NCBI GenBank assembly: GCA_007117775.1
Contig: SKFX01000254.1
Coordinates: 1-7,846 of the forward strand
DNA from: Ilumatobacteraceae bacterium
Lineage (GTDB): Bacteria > Actinomycetota > Acidimicrobiia > Acidimicrobiales > Ilumatobacteraceae
Reading direction: 5' to 3'
Length of the DNA: 7,846 nucleotides
The notes below the pieces were generated by a model. The model had not been told where the DNA came from and made no database searches. It saw only the letters and a program-made list of their open reading frames with translations. How positions within the stretch are numbered: position 1 is the stretch's first letter; every line of letters begins with the position of its first letter. Shown in pieces: positions 1 to 6,174 of this stretch. Made by a program: the position numbers and the translations under genes.

Positions 1-24
1 CGGATGTCCGGAGTGATGTCATGA
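1..24 (+). CDS. Possible 3' end of an upstream gene (partial)
   Basis: Reading from base 1, frame 1 stays open for seven codons (RMSGVMS) and stops at TGA 22-24. That TGA overlaps the ATG of the metallopeptidase gene in the ATGA arrangement used at other junctions in this window. This is weak evidence that the peptidase is the second gene of an operon. Seven residues identify no family, and any frame would be open over so short a distance about as often. It may equally be an intergenic leader. Confidence 0.2.
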   Translation, partial: RMSGVMS

Positions 25-911
25 AGTTCAACGAGCGGGCCCGTCTCGACACCTCACAGGTCAACGATCGCCGCGGCACCAAGGCCGCCGCGATCGGCGG
101 CGGTGGATTGATCGGCATCGTGATGCTCGTGGTCGCAGCCCTCGCCGGTGGTGGCGGTGGTGGCGGTGGCGGTGCCGGAGGACTCGATATCGGCGGTCTC
201 CTGGAGCAACTCAACGCCTCCAGTGTCAATCAGACCGAGGTGGCCAGCGATATCGATGAACGCTGCCTCACCGGCGCGGATGCCAATGCCGAGGACGACT
301 GTCGCATCATCGGCGTGGTCAACAGCGTCCAAGAGGTCTGGGAGGGACTCGTCGAGGGCTACCAGCCCGCCCCCACGGTGTTCTTCTCGGGTTCGGTCTC
401 GACCGCATGTGGCAACGCGTCATCGGCGACCGGGCCGTTCTACTGTCCGGCGGACTCAACCATCTACATCGATCTCGGGTTCTACGACGAACTGCGCCAG
501 CGCTTCGGCGCCCGTGGCGGGCCGTTCGCCGAGGCCTATGTGATCGCCCACGAATACGGCCATCACATCCAGAATCTCACCGGGGTGCTGCGACGTTCCC
601 AAGACGGCAGGACCGGGCCGCTGTCAGGAGCGGTGCGCATCGAGTTGCAGGCCGACTGCTACGCCGGGGTGTGGGCGGCACGCGCCGAACAGACCGGCAT
701 CATCGAGGACCTGACCCGTGCCGATATCGAAGACGGCATCGATGCTGCCGGCACCGTCGGCGACGACCGGATCCAAGAGCAGATGGGACACTCCCCCGAT
801 CCCCACACCTTCTCCCATGGCTCATCGGAGCAGCGCCAACGCTGGTTCATGATCGGGTATCAGACCGGCAACCCGAACGCCTGCGACACCTTCGCCACCG
901 ACAACCTCTGA
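21..911 (+). CDS. Neutral zinc metallopeptidase, YpfJ-type (Zn_peptidase family), membrane-anchored
   Basis: A 296-residue protein of the YpfJ-type putative neutral zinc metallopeptidases (Pfam Zn_peptidase), whose physiological substrates are unknown. A cytoplasmic basic N-terminus is followed by one hydrophobic segment (about residues 24-42), a run of nine glycines (43-51) that looks like a flexible linker, and an extracytoplasmic catalytic domain. The zinc site is HEYGHH at 177-182 (His177, Glu178, His181). The downstream ELQADC motif at 208-213 is the likely source of a third ligand. Family motifs GPFYCP (138-143) and YAGVW (214-218) are present. Six cysteines (82, 94, 130, 142, 213, 288) could form disulfides outside the membrane. 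Length is normal for the family. The start is supported by GGAG at 10-13, seven bases upstream. It converges on the H1-like gene. The family assignment is firm; the role is unknown. Confidence 0.93.
   Translation: MKFNERARLDTSQVNDRRGTKAAAIGGGGLIGIVMLVVAALAGGGGGGGGGAGGLDIGGLLEQLNASSVNQTEVASDIDERCLTGADANAEDDCRIIGVVNSVQEVWEGLVEGYQPAPTVFFSGSVSTACGNASSATGPFYCPADSTIYIDLGFYDELRQRFGARGGPFAEAYVIAHEYGHHIQNLTGVLRRSQDGRTGPLSGAVRIELQADCYAGVWAARAEQTGIIEDLTRADIEDGIDAAGTVGDDRIQEQMGHSPDPHTFSHGSSEQRQRWFMIGYQTGNPNACDTFATDNL
147..177 (+). repeat. GGT/GGC glycine-codon tract
   Basis: A near-homogeneous run of GGT and GGC codons encodes Gly43-Gly51 of the metallopeptidase, just after its membrane segment. Glycine-rich linkers at this place are common in this peptidase family. 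The triplet repeat could slip and change linker length by whole residues without breaking the frame. Confidence 0.7.
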
Positions 912-930
912 GCCCTCGGCGCTCTGGTCA

Positions 931-960
931 GACCCGACGGTGACGTCTTCGGTCGGGGTC
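931..960. terminator. Imperfect hairpin between convergent genes, candidate bidirectional terminator
   Basis: GACCCGAC at 931-938 pairs with GTCGGGGTC at 952-960, with one bulged G and a 13-base loop. It fills most of the 47-base space between the stop of the metallopeptidase (909-911) and the stop of the H1-like gene on the other strand (959-961), so either transcript could use it. No T-run follows on either side. The stem is imperfect and the call rests partly on position. Confidence 0.35.
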
Positions 961-1723
961 AGCGCTTCTTCGCTGCGGTCTTCTTCGCTGCGGTCTTCTT
1001 CGCTGCGGTCTTCTTGGCCGGACGCTTCTTCGCTGCGGTCTTCTTGGCTGCGGTCTTCTTCGCTGCGGTCTTCTTCGCTGCGGTCTTCTTCGCTGCGGTC
1101 TTCTTGACTGCGGTCTTCTTGGCCGGACGCTTCTTCGCTGCGGTCTTCTTGGCTGCGGTCTTCTTGGCCGCGGTCTTCTTGGCTGCAGGCTTCTTCGCCG
1201 GAGTCGCTGGCGCCGACCCCGTGAAGGACTTGGCCGCCGAGGCACCCTGGCCGGTGATCGACTGCAGGCGGCCGAGCAGGCCACCGGCCGATCCGGTCAC
1301 CGCCGCCAGCGGGGCCAGCCGTTTGGCGAGGTCGGCGAAGACCTCCACGAGCGCCTCGATCTGGCCGGGCACGGCCGTGATATTGGAACGATCGAATGCC
1401 TGAGCGGTGCGCAGGAGTGCCGGTGCGGCGGCCATCGCTGGTTCACTGACCGCCGACACCATCTTGTCGGCGTTGCTGACGGTCCGCGACACCACCGGCA
1501 AGATGGTCCGGATCGGCTCTTCGACATCGGCCATGAAGGCGTTCAGGCGCTTCGAGGTCTCATTGAGTGCCTCGACCGACACGTTCAGGTTCTTGAACAC
1601 CCGCGCCATCTCGTCGATACCGGATTTGATCTGCTTGTTCGAACCCAGTGCCCCGAGCAGTGGTCCGCTGAGAAATCCGAGCGCCTCACCGATGGGGTCC
1701 GACGACATCTGTTCCTTGCTCAT
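959..1723 (-). CDS. Helical protein with histone-H1-like lysine/alanine repeat tail
   Basis: With the start at 1723 this is 254 residues (MSKEQMSSDP...). Residues 1-160 look mostly helical and amphipathic, with a coiled-coil-like stretch around 27-65 and an Ala/Pro/Ser-rich stretch around 70-105. A Gly/Ser linker follows. Residues 179-253 are fifteen exact pentads: eleven TAAKK, one TAVKK, one PAAKK and two RPAKK, ending in Arg. Such tails bind DNA or other polyanions in histone H1-like proteins, mycobacterial HupB and HBHA, and PhaF/PhaM granule proteins. I do not recognise the N-terminal domain; nucleoid, granule-associated or surface roles all remain open. The frame is open back to ATG 1948, but that would overlap nfeD. 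ATG 1729 and ATG 1708 (with AAGGA upstream) are alternative starts. I prefer 1723 because TATCGT sits seven bases upstream of it. Confidence 0.8.
   Translation of the reverse strand: MSKEQMSSDPIGEALGFLSGPLLGALGSNKQIKSGIDEMARVFKNLNVSVEALNETSKRLNAFMADVEEPIRTILPVVSRTVSNADKMVSAVSEPAMAAAPALLRTAQAFDRSNITAVPGQIEALVEVFADLAKRLAPLAAVTGSAGGLLGRLQSITGQGASAAKSFTGSAPATPAKKPAAKKTAAKKTAAKKTAAKKRPAKKTAVKKTAAKKTAAKKTAAKKTAAKKTAAKKRPAKKTAAKKTAAKKTAAKKR
965..1189 (-). repeat. Fifteen 15-bp in-frame tandem repeats encoding K/A pentads
   Basis: On the plus strand the unit reads TTCTTCGCTGCGGTC with few variants (TTCTTGGCTGCGGTC, TTCTTGGCCGGACGC). On the minus strand it encodes TAAKK-type pentads. Many units are identical at the DNA level. 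A 58-bp stretch at 1003-1060 recurs exactly at 1108-1165, an offset of 105 bp or seven units, which implies a block duplication on top of unit-by-unit expansion. The 15-bp period keeps the reading frame when the copy number changes. Confidence 0.93.
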
Positions 1724-1870
1724 CGCCATGACGATATCAACTCGTGAGACCGCCCGAGCCCGCAGACCCTGCCACCCCCGCACACCGCCGCAACGAGCGA
1801 TCCCGAGCCACGCACCCACCATGAGCAGACGGTCTGTCATTCGACCCGGTTCCGCAATAGCCTGAGCGCG
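1724..1870. promoter_or_regulatory. Divergent promoter region between the H1-like gene and nfeD
   Basis: This is the only sizeable non-coding stretch that fires both ways in the window. On the minus strand TATCGT (1736-1731) lies seven bases before ATG 1723. On the plus strand TAGCCT (1858-1863) lies seven bases before GTG 1871. Both match the TANNNT -10 pattern of actinobacterial sigma-70-type promoters at the spacing seen for leaderless mRNAs. Neither has a convincing -35, and neither gene has a good Shine-Dalgarno at the chosen start. I saw no clear operator-like palindrome. The frame of the H1-like gene stays open through this region, so a longer N-terminus (for example from ATG 1840) is not excluded. 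Confidence 0.5.
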
Positions 1871-3307
1871 GTGATGAGCCGAACTGCGCCATCTTCGCGC
1901 AACGGCGCGGAACGTCAACCGGTCCATCGTCAGGGGCGACGCCGGCACCTCGGTCTGTTCTGGCTGGGCCTCTGCAGCGTCGCACTCGGGCTGATCGGCC
2001 TGCTCGGCGCGTCAGGTCAGATCCTGGCCGACGAGAGCGGTGACGACCAGATCTCGGCTGCCCCGGTGTATCAGATGACCATCACCGGCGCGATCGACCT
2101 CGGTCTCGTCCCCTATGTCAACCGGGTCCTCGACGAGGCCGCCGAGGAGGGGGCGGCTGCGGTGATCATCGTCATCGACACCCCCGGTGGCCGGCTCGAC
2201 GCGGTCATCGAGCTGCGCGACAGCCTCATCAAATCCAAGGTGCCGACCATCTCGCTCATCGACACCCTGGCATTGTCTGCCGGCGCGTTGATCGCGATCG
2301 CCACCGATGAGATCTACATGACGCCGGGTTCGGTCCTCGGCGCCGCGACACCGGTTCTCGGCGGCACCGGTGAAGTCGCTGACGCCAAGACGATCTCAGC
2401 GGTCAAGGCGATGTTCGAATCCACCGCTGAACAGACCGGGCGCGACCCTGAGATCGCAGGCGCCATGGTCGACACCAATGTCGAGATCCCTGGATTGAGC
2501 GAACCGGGCGAACTGCTGACCCTGACGGTCAATCAGGCCCTCGAGTACGGCTATGCCGACGGGGTGGTGGATGGCCTCGACGAGGTGCTGGCCGAGCTCG
2601 GCCTCGCCGATCAGCCGCTGGTGGTGCGCGATCCCGGGATCACCGAACGGCTGGTACGCATCATCACCTCACCGGCGATCACCGGCCTGCTCCTGCTGGG
2701 CGGTGTCATCTTGATCTTCGGCGATCTGTTGAGCACCGGCACCGGGATCGGCGTCGTACTCGGAGGCCTGCTCCTCGGGCTGTTCTTCTGGGGACATCTG
2801 CTGGCCGGCCTCGCCGGATGGGAGGACCTGGCGCTGATCGTGCTCGGACTGTTGCTGATCGGTGTCGAGATCTTCATCCTGCCCGGATTCGGCATCGCCG
2901 GGATCCTCGGGACCATCTCAGTGGGTGTGGGCACCTTCTTGGCGATGATCAACCGGGACTTCTCGCTGGTTCGCACCGAGGATCTGGTGCGCGCCGGTAT
3001 CACACTGTTGCTGGTGGTGATCGGGGCTGCGCTCGCGATCATCGCGATTCTGTCGCTGGTCTCCCATGGTGGAGCGACGCGTCGTCTCGTGCTCGGATCA
3101 CAGCTCGGCCGCGGCACCGGCCACGGCACGCTCACCGAGACCGACACATCGCTCCCCCGAACCCCATCGGATCGAGAACGCCGGCCGGGTTGGCTGTTGA
3201 GGTTCTTCGGTGGTCATGTGAATCTGCCCCACCACCATGAGGACGCCCATCACCGCCACCCTGAGAAAGGTACTGGTCAGAGCGACAGGATTTCACAAGA
3301 CCAGTAG
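1871..3307 (+). CDS. nfeD: NfeD-family membrane-bound serine protease (ClpP class)
   Basis: A 478-residue long-form NfeD protein. A basic N-terminus and hydrophobic segment (about 27-48) act as signal or anchor. Residues 66-245 form the ClpP/crotonase-like protease domain, with VIDTPGGRLDA at 101-111. From memory of Pyrococcus PH1510, its Ser97/Lys138 dyad aligns with Ser136 (LALSAGALIA) and Lys173 here. About four or five membrane helices follow between 265 and 398. After the last helix, long-form NfeDs normally end in an OB-fold domain. I cannot recognise one here; the tail (399-478) is polar and contains HHHEDAHHRH (454-463). Long-form NfeD with a flotillin is a known pair thought to act in membrane microdomains and membrane protein quality control. 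GTG 1871 is followed directly by ATG 1874, so either may be the start. There is no Shine-Dalgarno. Confidence 0.93.
   Translation: MMSRTAPSSRNGAERQPVHRQGRRRHLGLFWLGLCSVALGLIGLLGASGQILADESGDDQISAAPVYQMTITGAIDLGLVPYVNRVLDEAAEEGAAAVIIVIDTPGGRLDAVIELRDSLIKSKVPTISLIDTLALSAGALIAIATDEIYMTPGSVLGAATPVLGGTGEVADAKTISAVKAMFESTAEQTGRDPEIAGAMVDTNVEIPGLSEPGELLTLTVNQALEYGYADGVVDGLDEVLAELGLADQPLVVRDPGITERLVRIITSPAITGLLLLGGVILIFGDLLSTGTGIGVVLGGLLLGLFFWGHLLAGLAGWEDLALIVLGLLLIGVEIFILPGFGIAGILGTISVGVGTFLAMINRDFSLVRTEDLVRAGITLLLVVIGAALAIIAILSLVSHGGATRRLVLGSQLGRGTGHGTLTETDTSLPRTPSDRERRPGWLLRFFGGHVNLPHHHEDAHHRHPEKGTGQSDRISQDQ
3271..3306 (+). promoter_or_regulatory. Inverted repeat across the nfeD stop, before floA
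   Basis: TACTGGTC (3271-3278) and GACCAGTA (3299-3306) are perfect 8-bp inverted arms separated by 20 bases. The right arm contains part of the nfeD stop codon (TAG 3305-3307). In mRNA it would form a stem-loop about 24 bases before the floA Shine-Dalgarno. It could tune nfeD versus floA expression, act as an RNA-processing or attenuation site, or bind a dimeric regulator. Half of it is coding, and there is no T-run typical of an intrinsic terminator. Function is inferred only from position. Confidence 0.4.
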
Positions 3308-3329
3308 GGTCGACAATGAGATCCACCAC

Positions 3330-3336
3330 AGGAGGA
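3330..3336 (+). promoter_or_regulatory. Strong Shine-Dalgarno of floA (AGGAGGA)
   Basis: AGGAGGA ends four bases before ATG 3341. It is the strongest ribosome-binding site in the window and fixes the floA start over the second in-frame ATG at residue 5. It suggests that the scaffold protein is made in larger amounts than NfeD, which lacks such a site. Confidence 0.8.
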
Positions 3337-3340
3337 ACAC

Positions 3341-4294
3341 ATGAGTTCGGGAATGACCGCGTTGATCATCATCGCCGCAGTACTGGCACTGTTCGTACTG
3401 CTGTTGTTCTACTTCGTTCCGGTCGGGTTGTGGATCACGGCGCTGTTCTCCGGTGTGCGCGTCCGCCTCGGCACCCTCGTGGGCATGCGTCTGCGCAAGG
3501 TCCAGCCGAGCGCCATCGTGCGGCCGTTGATCAGCGCCACCAAAGCCGAGATCGATCTCGACATCGGCCAGATGGAGGCGCACTACCTCGCCGGCGGCAA
3601 CGTGGATCGGGTGGTCAATGCGCTCATCTCAGCCGACCGCGCCAATATCGACCTGCCCTGGAAGCGGGCCACCGCGATCGACCTGGCGGGACGCGATGTG
3701 CTCCAAGCGGTGCAGATGAGCGTCAACCCCAAGGTCATCGACACCCCACGGGTTGCGGCGGTGGCCAAAGACGGGATCCAGGTCGTGGCCGTGGCCCGTG
3801 TCACGGTGCGGGCCAATATCGACCGCCTCGTCGGCGGTGCCGGCGAGGAGACGATCATCGCCCGCGTCGGTGAGGGCACGGTCTCGGGTATCGGCTCAGC
3901 GGACTCCCACAAGTTCGTGCTCGAGAACCCCGATGCCATCTCGACGCGCGTCCTCCAAGGCGGCCTCGATGCCGGCACCGCCTTTGAGATCCTCTCGATC
4001 GACATCGCGGATGTCGACATCGGCCGCAATGTCGGCGCCGAATTGCAGACCGCCCAGGCCGAGGCCGATAAGAACATCGCCCAGGCGCGCGCCGAAGAAC
4101 GCCGCGCCATGGCGGTGGCCGAAGAACAGGAGATGCGCGCCCGCGTCGTGGAGGCCGAGGCTCAGGTTCCCATGGCGCTCGCCGATGCCCTGCGCAGCGG
4201 CAACCTCGGCGCGATCGACCATTTCCGCATGCAGAACCTCAAGGCCGATACTGCGATGCGCACCGCGCTCGCCGGCGATGAGGAGCACCAGTGA
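3341..4294 (+). CDS. floA: Flotillin-like protein FloA (SPFH domain)
   Basis: A 317-residue close match, from memory, to Bacillus FloA (YqfA), the scaffold of functional membrane microdomains. A hydrophobic hairpin-like anchor (about 6-36) is followed by LVGMRLR (46-52), the SPFH/PHB core with YLAGGNVDRVVNALI (82-96), AIDLAGRDVLQAVQMSVNPKV (112-132), RANIDRLVGGAGEETI (157-172) and ILSIDIADVDIG (217-228). An Ala/Glu-rich coiled coil (about 235-282) drives oligomerisation. Compared with Bacillus FloA as I remember it, the coiled coil lacks one heptad between EMRAR and VVEAEA (264-274). The gene follows nfeD by 33 bases, as in Bacillus yqeZ-yqfA. NfeD is its expected partner. The stop overlaps the next gene (GTGA), indicating translational coupling. 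Confidence 0.97.
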   Translation: MSSGMTALIIIAAVLALFVLLLFYFVPVGLWITALFSGVRVRLGTLVGMRLRKVQPSAIVRPLISATKAEIDLDIGQMEAHYLAGGNVDRVVNALISADRANIDLPWKRATAIDLAGRDVLQAVQMSVNPKVIDTPRVAAVAKDGIQVVAVARVTVRANIDRLVGGAGEETIIARVGEGTVSGIGSADSHKFVLENPDAISTRVLQGGLDAGTAFEILSIDIADVDIGRNVGAELQTAQAEADKNIAQARAEERRAMAVAEEQEMRARVVEAEAQVPMALADALRSGNLGAIDHFRMQNLKADTAMRTALAGDEEHQ

Positions 4295-4638
4295 ACCAAC
4301 GGCCGCAGCCGAGCGGCCGCCGCCGGTCGCTGCCTGCACCGACCAGACCGGCGCCGGTGCAGGTGCCACCGGTGACACCATCGGGTGGCGCTGACAGCTT
4401 CGAGGCACTCGAACGTGCCGTGCTCGAGCGTCGACGCGTCGCAGCCGATGAAGCGGTCACTCCCCCGCTGCGCCGCCCCGGCCGGCGACGCGGTTCACAG
4501 GCCGCGGTGGCACGCCGGGCCCTCGGGTCGACCGAGGACCTGCGCCGGGCCATCGTGCTGCGCGAGATCATCGGACCGCCCGCAGCGCTGCGCCCGTCGC
4601 CGACCGACTCGCTGTTGAGCGGCCAGATGGGTTCGTGA
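4291..4638 (+). CDS. Small basic Arg/Pro-rich protein, third gene of the nfeD-floA operon
   Basis: A 115-residue protein that I cannot assign to a named family. It starts at GTG 4291, overlapping the floA stop, with AGGAG (4281-4285) five bases upstream, so it is a well-supported real gene. It has no signal peptide or membrane segment. The N-terminus is Pro/Arg-rich and probably disordered. A short helix follows (about 32-48, SFEALERAVLERRRVAA), then a very basic patch (RRPGRRRG) and a second helical stretch ending in LRRAIVLREIIGPPAALRP (about 81-99), which looks the most conservable. Its position suggests a peripheral partner of FloA or NfeD, perhaps binding acidic lipids through its Arg clusters. 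That is inference from context only. Confidence 0.75.
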   Translation: MNQRPQPSGRRRSLPAPTRPAPVQVPPVTPSGGADSFEALERAVLERRRVAADEAVTPPLRRPGRRRGSQAAVARRALGSTEDLRRAIVLREIIGPPAALRPSPTDSLLSGQMGS

Positions 4639-4702
4639 CCGCCGTCGCGCCATCTCGTGGTTCCTCGCCCGGTGCGGTGTCGAAGCGCTACCGTCGCCAC
4701 CA
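4639..4702 (+). promoter_or_regulatory. Intergenic region with a leaderless-type -10 before the transporter gene
   Basis: This 64-base gap separates the floA operon from the transporter operon. TACCGT at 4689-4694 matches TANNNT and lies eight bases before GTG 4703, which has no Shine-Dalgarno. Transcription starting at or next to the G of GTG would give a leaderless mRNA. I see no good -35 at 16-18 bases spacing and no terminator-like hairpin, so read-through from floA is also possible. Confidence 0.35.
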
Positions 4703-5491
4703 GTGAACCTCGCCGCCATCGGTCCCCACATCCAGCGCGCGCGCCTCGGCCGAGCCGTGGCGATCGGCCTCGCGGCCGGGTTGTTATCGGGTCTGTTCGG
4801 TGTCGGTGGCGGCATCCTCATCGTTCCGGCGCTGGTCTTCGGGCTCGGCCTCGACCAACGCCTCGCCCATGGCACCTCGCTGGCGGCGATCATCCCCATC
4901 GCCATCGGTGGCCTCATCACCTTCCAACTCGCCGGTGAGGTGGACTGGGTGATCGCCGGCTGGCTGATCGCCGGTTCGCTCGTTGGAGCCGTGATCGGCA
5001 CCGAACTCCTGCAGCACATCCCACGGCGGCCGCTGATCATCGCGTTCAGCGCCCTCTTGGCGGTGACGATCGTACGTCTCGCGACCACGATCGAGGTCTC
5101 GACCTCGGTATCGCTCGATATGGCTGCGATCATCACCCTGGTCGCGACCGGCCTCGCCTCGGGCATCCTGGCGGGCCTGTTGGGTGTCGGCGGCGGCATC
5201 ATCATGGTTCCGGCGATGATCCTGCTCGTCGGCCTCGACCCGGTCATCGCCAAGGGCACCTCGCTCGCGGTCATCGTGCCGACCGCGATCATCGGCACCG
5301 TACGCAACCGCTCGCATGCCAATGCCGACCTCGGTCTCGCCGCCACGGTCGGGATCTGCGGTGTGATCACCGCTGCGGTGGGCGCGGTGATCGCCACCAT
5401 GATCTCCACCACGGTCTCCAACCTCCTGCTCGGGGCGCTGTTGGTGGTCGTGCTCATCCGACAGCTGCTCAGCCTGCGGAGCGAACCATGA
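4703..5491 (+). CDS. TauE/SafE-family membrane transporter (putative sulfite/organic anion)
   Basis: A 262-residue polytopic membrane protein with about eight hydrophobic helices, typical in size for the TauE/SafE (DUF81) family. It shows the family's two-fold internal repeat clearly: GLLSGLFGVGGGILIVPAL (26-44) matches GILAGLLGVGGGIIMVPAM (154-172), and AHGTSLAAIIPIAI (55-68) matches AKGTSLAVIVPTAI (183-196). Family members move sulfite, sulfoacetate or related anions across the cytoplasmic membrane; the substrate here cannot be read from sequence. It opens an operon with two flavodoxin-fold oxidoreductases, and its TGA overlaps the next ATG (ATGA at 5488). GTG 4703 is the earliest start in frame and fits the leaderless promoter upstream. 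Confidence 0.92.
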   Translation: MNLAAIGPHIQRARLGRAVAIGLAAGLLSGLFGVGGGILIVPALVFGLGLDQRLAHGTSLAAIIPIAIGGLITFQLAGEVDWVIAGWLIAGSLVGAVIGTELLQHIPRRPLIIAFSALLAVTIVRLATTIEVSTSVSLDMAAIITLVATGLASGILAGLLGVGGGIIMVPAMILLVGLDPVIAKGTSLAVIVPTAIIGTVRNRSHANADLGLAATVGICGVITAAVGAVIATMISTTVSNLLLGALLVVVLIRQLLSLRSEP

Positions 5492-6174
5492 CGACGAGTC
5501 CCTCAGGCGGTTTCGACACCGCCGCCATCTCAGAGTCAGATCCGACCGCGCTCGTCATCGTCGCCCACCCCATCGCCGACAGCCTGACCCATGCCGCGGC
5601 TGGTGCGGCGGTTGCGGGCCTGCGCACCGCGCATCACCGTGTCCGGGTCCTGGATCTCTATGAGATCGGCTTCCAGGCAGCGATGACTCCAGCAGAGCGC
5701 AGGGCCTACTCCACCGACGCCCCGGTGATCGATGCCATGGTGGCCGAACACTGTCGATTGCTCGGCCGGGTGCGCCAGTTGGTCTTCGTCTACCCGACCT
5801 GGTGGAGCGGGCCGCCAGCGATCCTCAAGGGCTGGCTCGAGCGGATCCTGGTCACCGGGGTCGCCTTCTGTTTGGATCCCGACACCAAACGGGTCCGGCC
5901 GGCGATGGGCCAGATCGAACACATCGTCGGCATCAGCACCTACGGGTCACCGCGCAGCTATATCGCAGCGATCAACGACAACGGCCGGCGGATCCTGACG
6001 CGCTCGTTGCGCATGGTCTGTGGCTGGCGCACCGCAACACGCTGGTTCGGTCTCTATGGCGTCGACACCGCCACCGAGGCCGAGCGCGCTGCATTCCTGG
6101 CGCGGATCGAATCCGGTGTCGCCCGACGCCGCTGGGAGCGACCGAAGGCGGCGGCCGGCGGGGTGCCGACATGA
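5488..6174 (+). CDS. NAD(P)H-dependent oxidoreductase, flavodoxin-like fold (paralog A)
   Basis: A 228-residue member of the NQO1/KefF-type flavodoxin-like fold family, which transfers hydride from NAD(P)H through bound FMN or FAD to quinone-like acceptors. After a non-conserved 20-residue N-terminus, the first beta strand and flavin phosphate loop read LVIVAHP (22-28) followed by ADSLTHAA. The family core YPTWWSGPPAILKGWLER is at 102-119 and the flavin-contacting STYGSP at 150-155. The C-terminal segment TRSLRMVCGWRTATRW (171-186) is shared with the next gene. Length slightly exceeds the usual 180-200 residues, mainly at the ends. ATG 5488 overlaps the transporter stop, with GGAG (5478-5481) six bases upstream. 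The substrate is unknown; the partnership with transporter and paralog is inferred from the tight coupling. Confidence 0.9.
   Translation: MTTSPSGGFDTAAISESDPTALVIVAHPIADSLTHAAAGAAVAGLRTAHHRVRVLDLYEIGFQAAMTPAERRAYSTDAPVIDAMVAEHCRLLGRVRQLVFVYPTWWSGPPAILKGWLERILVTGVAFCLDPDTKRVRPAMGQIEHIVGISTYGSPRSYIAAINDNGRRILTRSLRMVCGWRTATRWFGLYGVDTATEAERAAFLARIESGVARRRWERPKAAAGGVPT

Noticed and set aside
965..1189. Tandem repeats considered as a CRISPR array
   Set aside because: Units are 15 bp and contiguous with no unique spacers, and they are in frame within a coding sequence.
928..1284. Minus-strand ORF rich in Arg/Pro repeats
   Set aside because: It is an out-of-frame reading of the same 15-bp repeats; the TAAKK frame continues into a normal protein domain, this one does not.
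1014..1403. Plus-strand ORF encoding a hydrophobic FFAAVF-repeat protein that looks like membrane helices
   Set aside because: It is the exact antisense of the K/A pentad repeats; lysine/alanine codons read backwards give Phe/Ala/Val. Its later part also runs antisense to the helical domain.
1724..1948. N-terminal extension of the H1-like protein to ATG 1948
   Set aside because: It would overlap the start of nfeD on the other strand, and the extra 75 residues show no domain. A shorter extension from ATG 1840 cannot be excluded but has no ribosome-binding support.
2611..3147. 178-residue minus-strand ORF inside nfeD
   Set aside because: Low-complexity Ser/Pro/Arg antisense shadow of the NfeD membrane helices, with no recognisable motif.
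3305..3310. TAGGGT as a -10 for an internal floA promoter
   Set aside because: It overlaps the nfeD stop and has no -35 partner that I can see. Co-transcription with nfeD plus the strong Shine-Dalgarno explains the arrangement.
4495..5457. 320-residue minus-strand ORF, longer than the transporter gene it faces
   Set aside because: Its Ser/Thr/Arg/Met-rich composition is typical of antisense to a GC-rich membrane-protein gene. The plus strand shows clear TauE/SafE motifs and a second gene across the same span.
5802..6170. Upstream extension of paralog B to 334 residues
   Set aside because: The extension is an alternate-frame reading of paralog A; family homology begins only at ATG 6171, which overlaps the paralog A stop.
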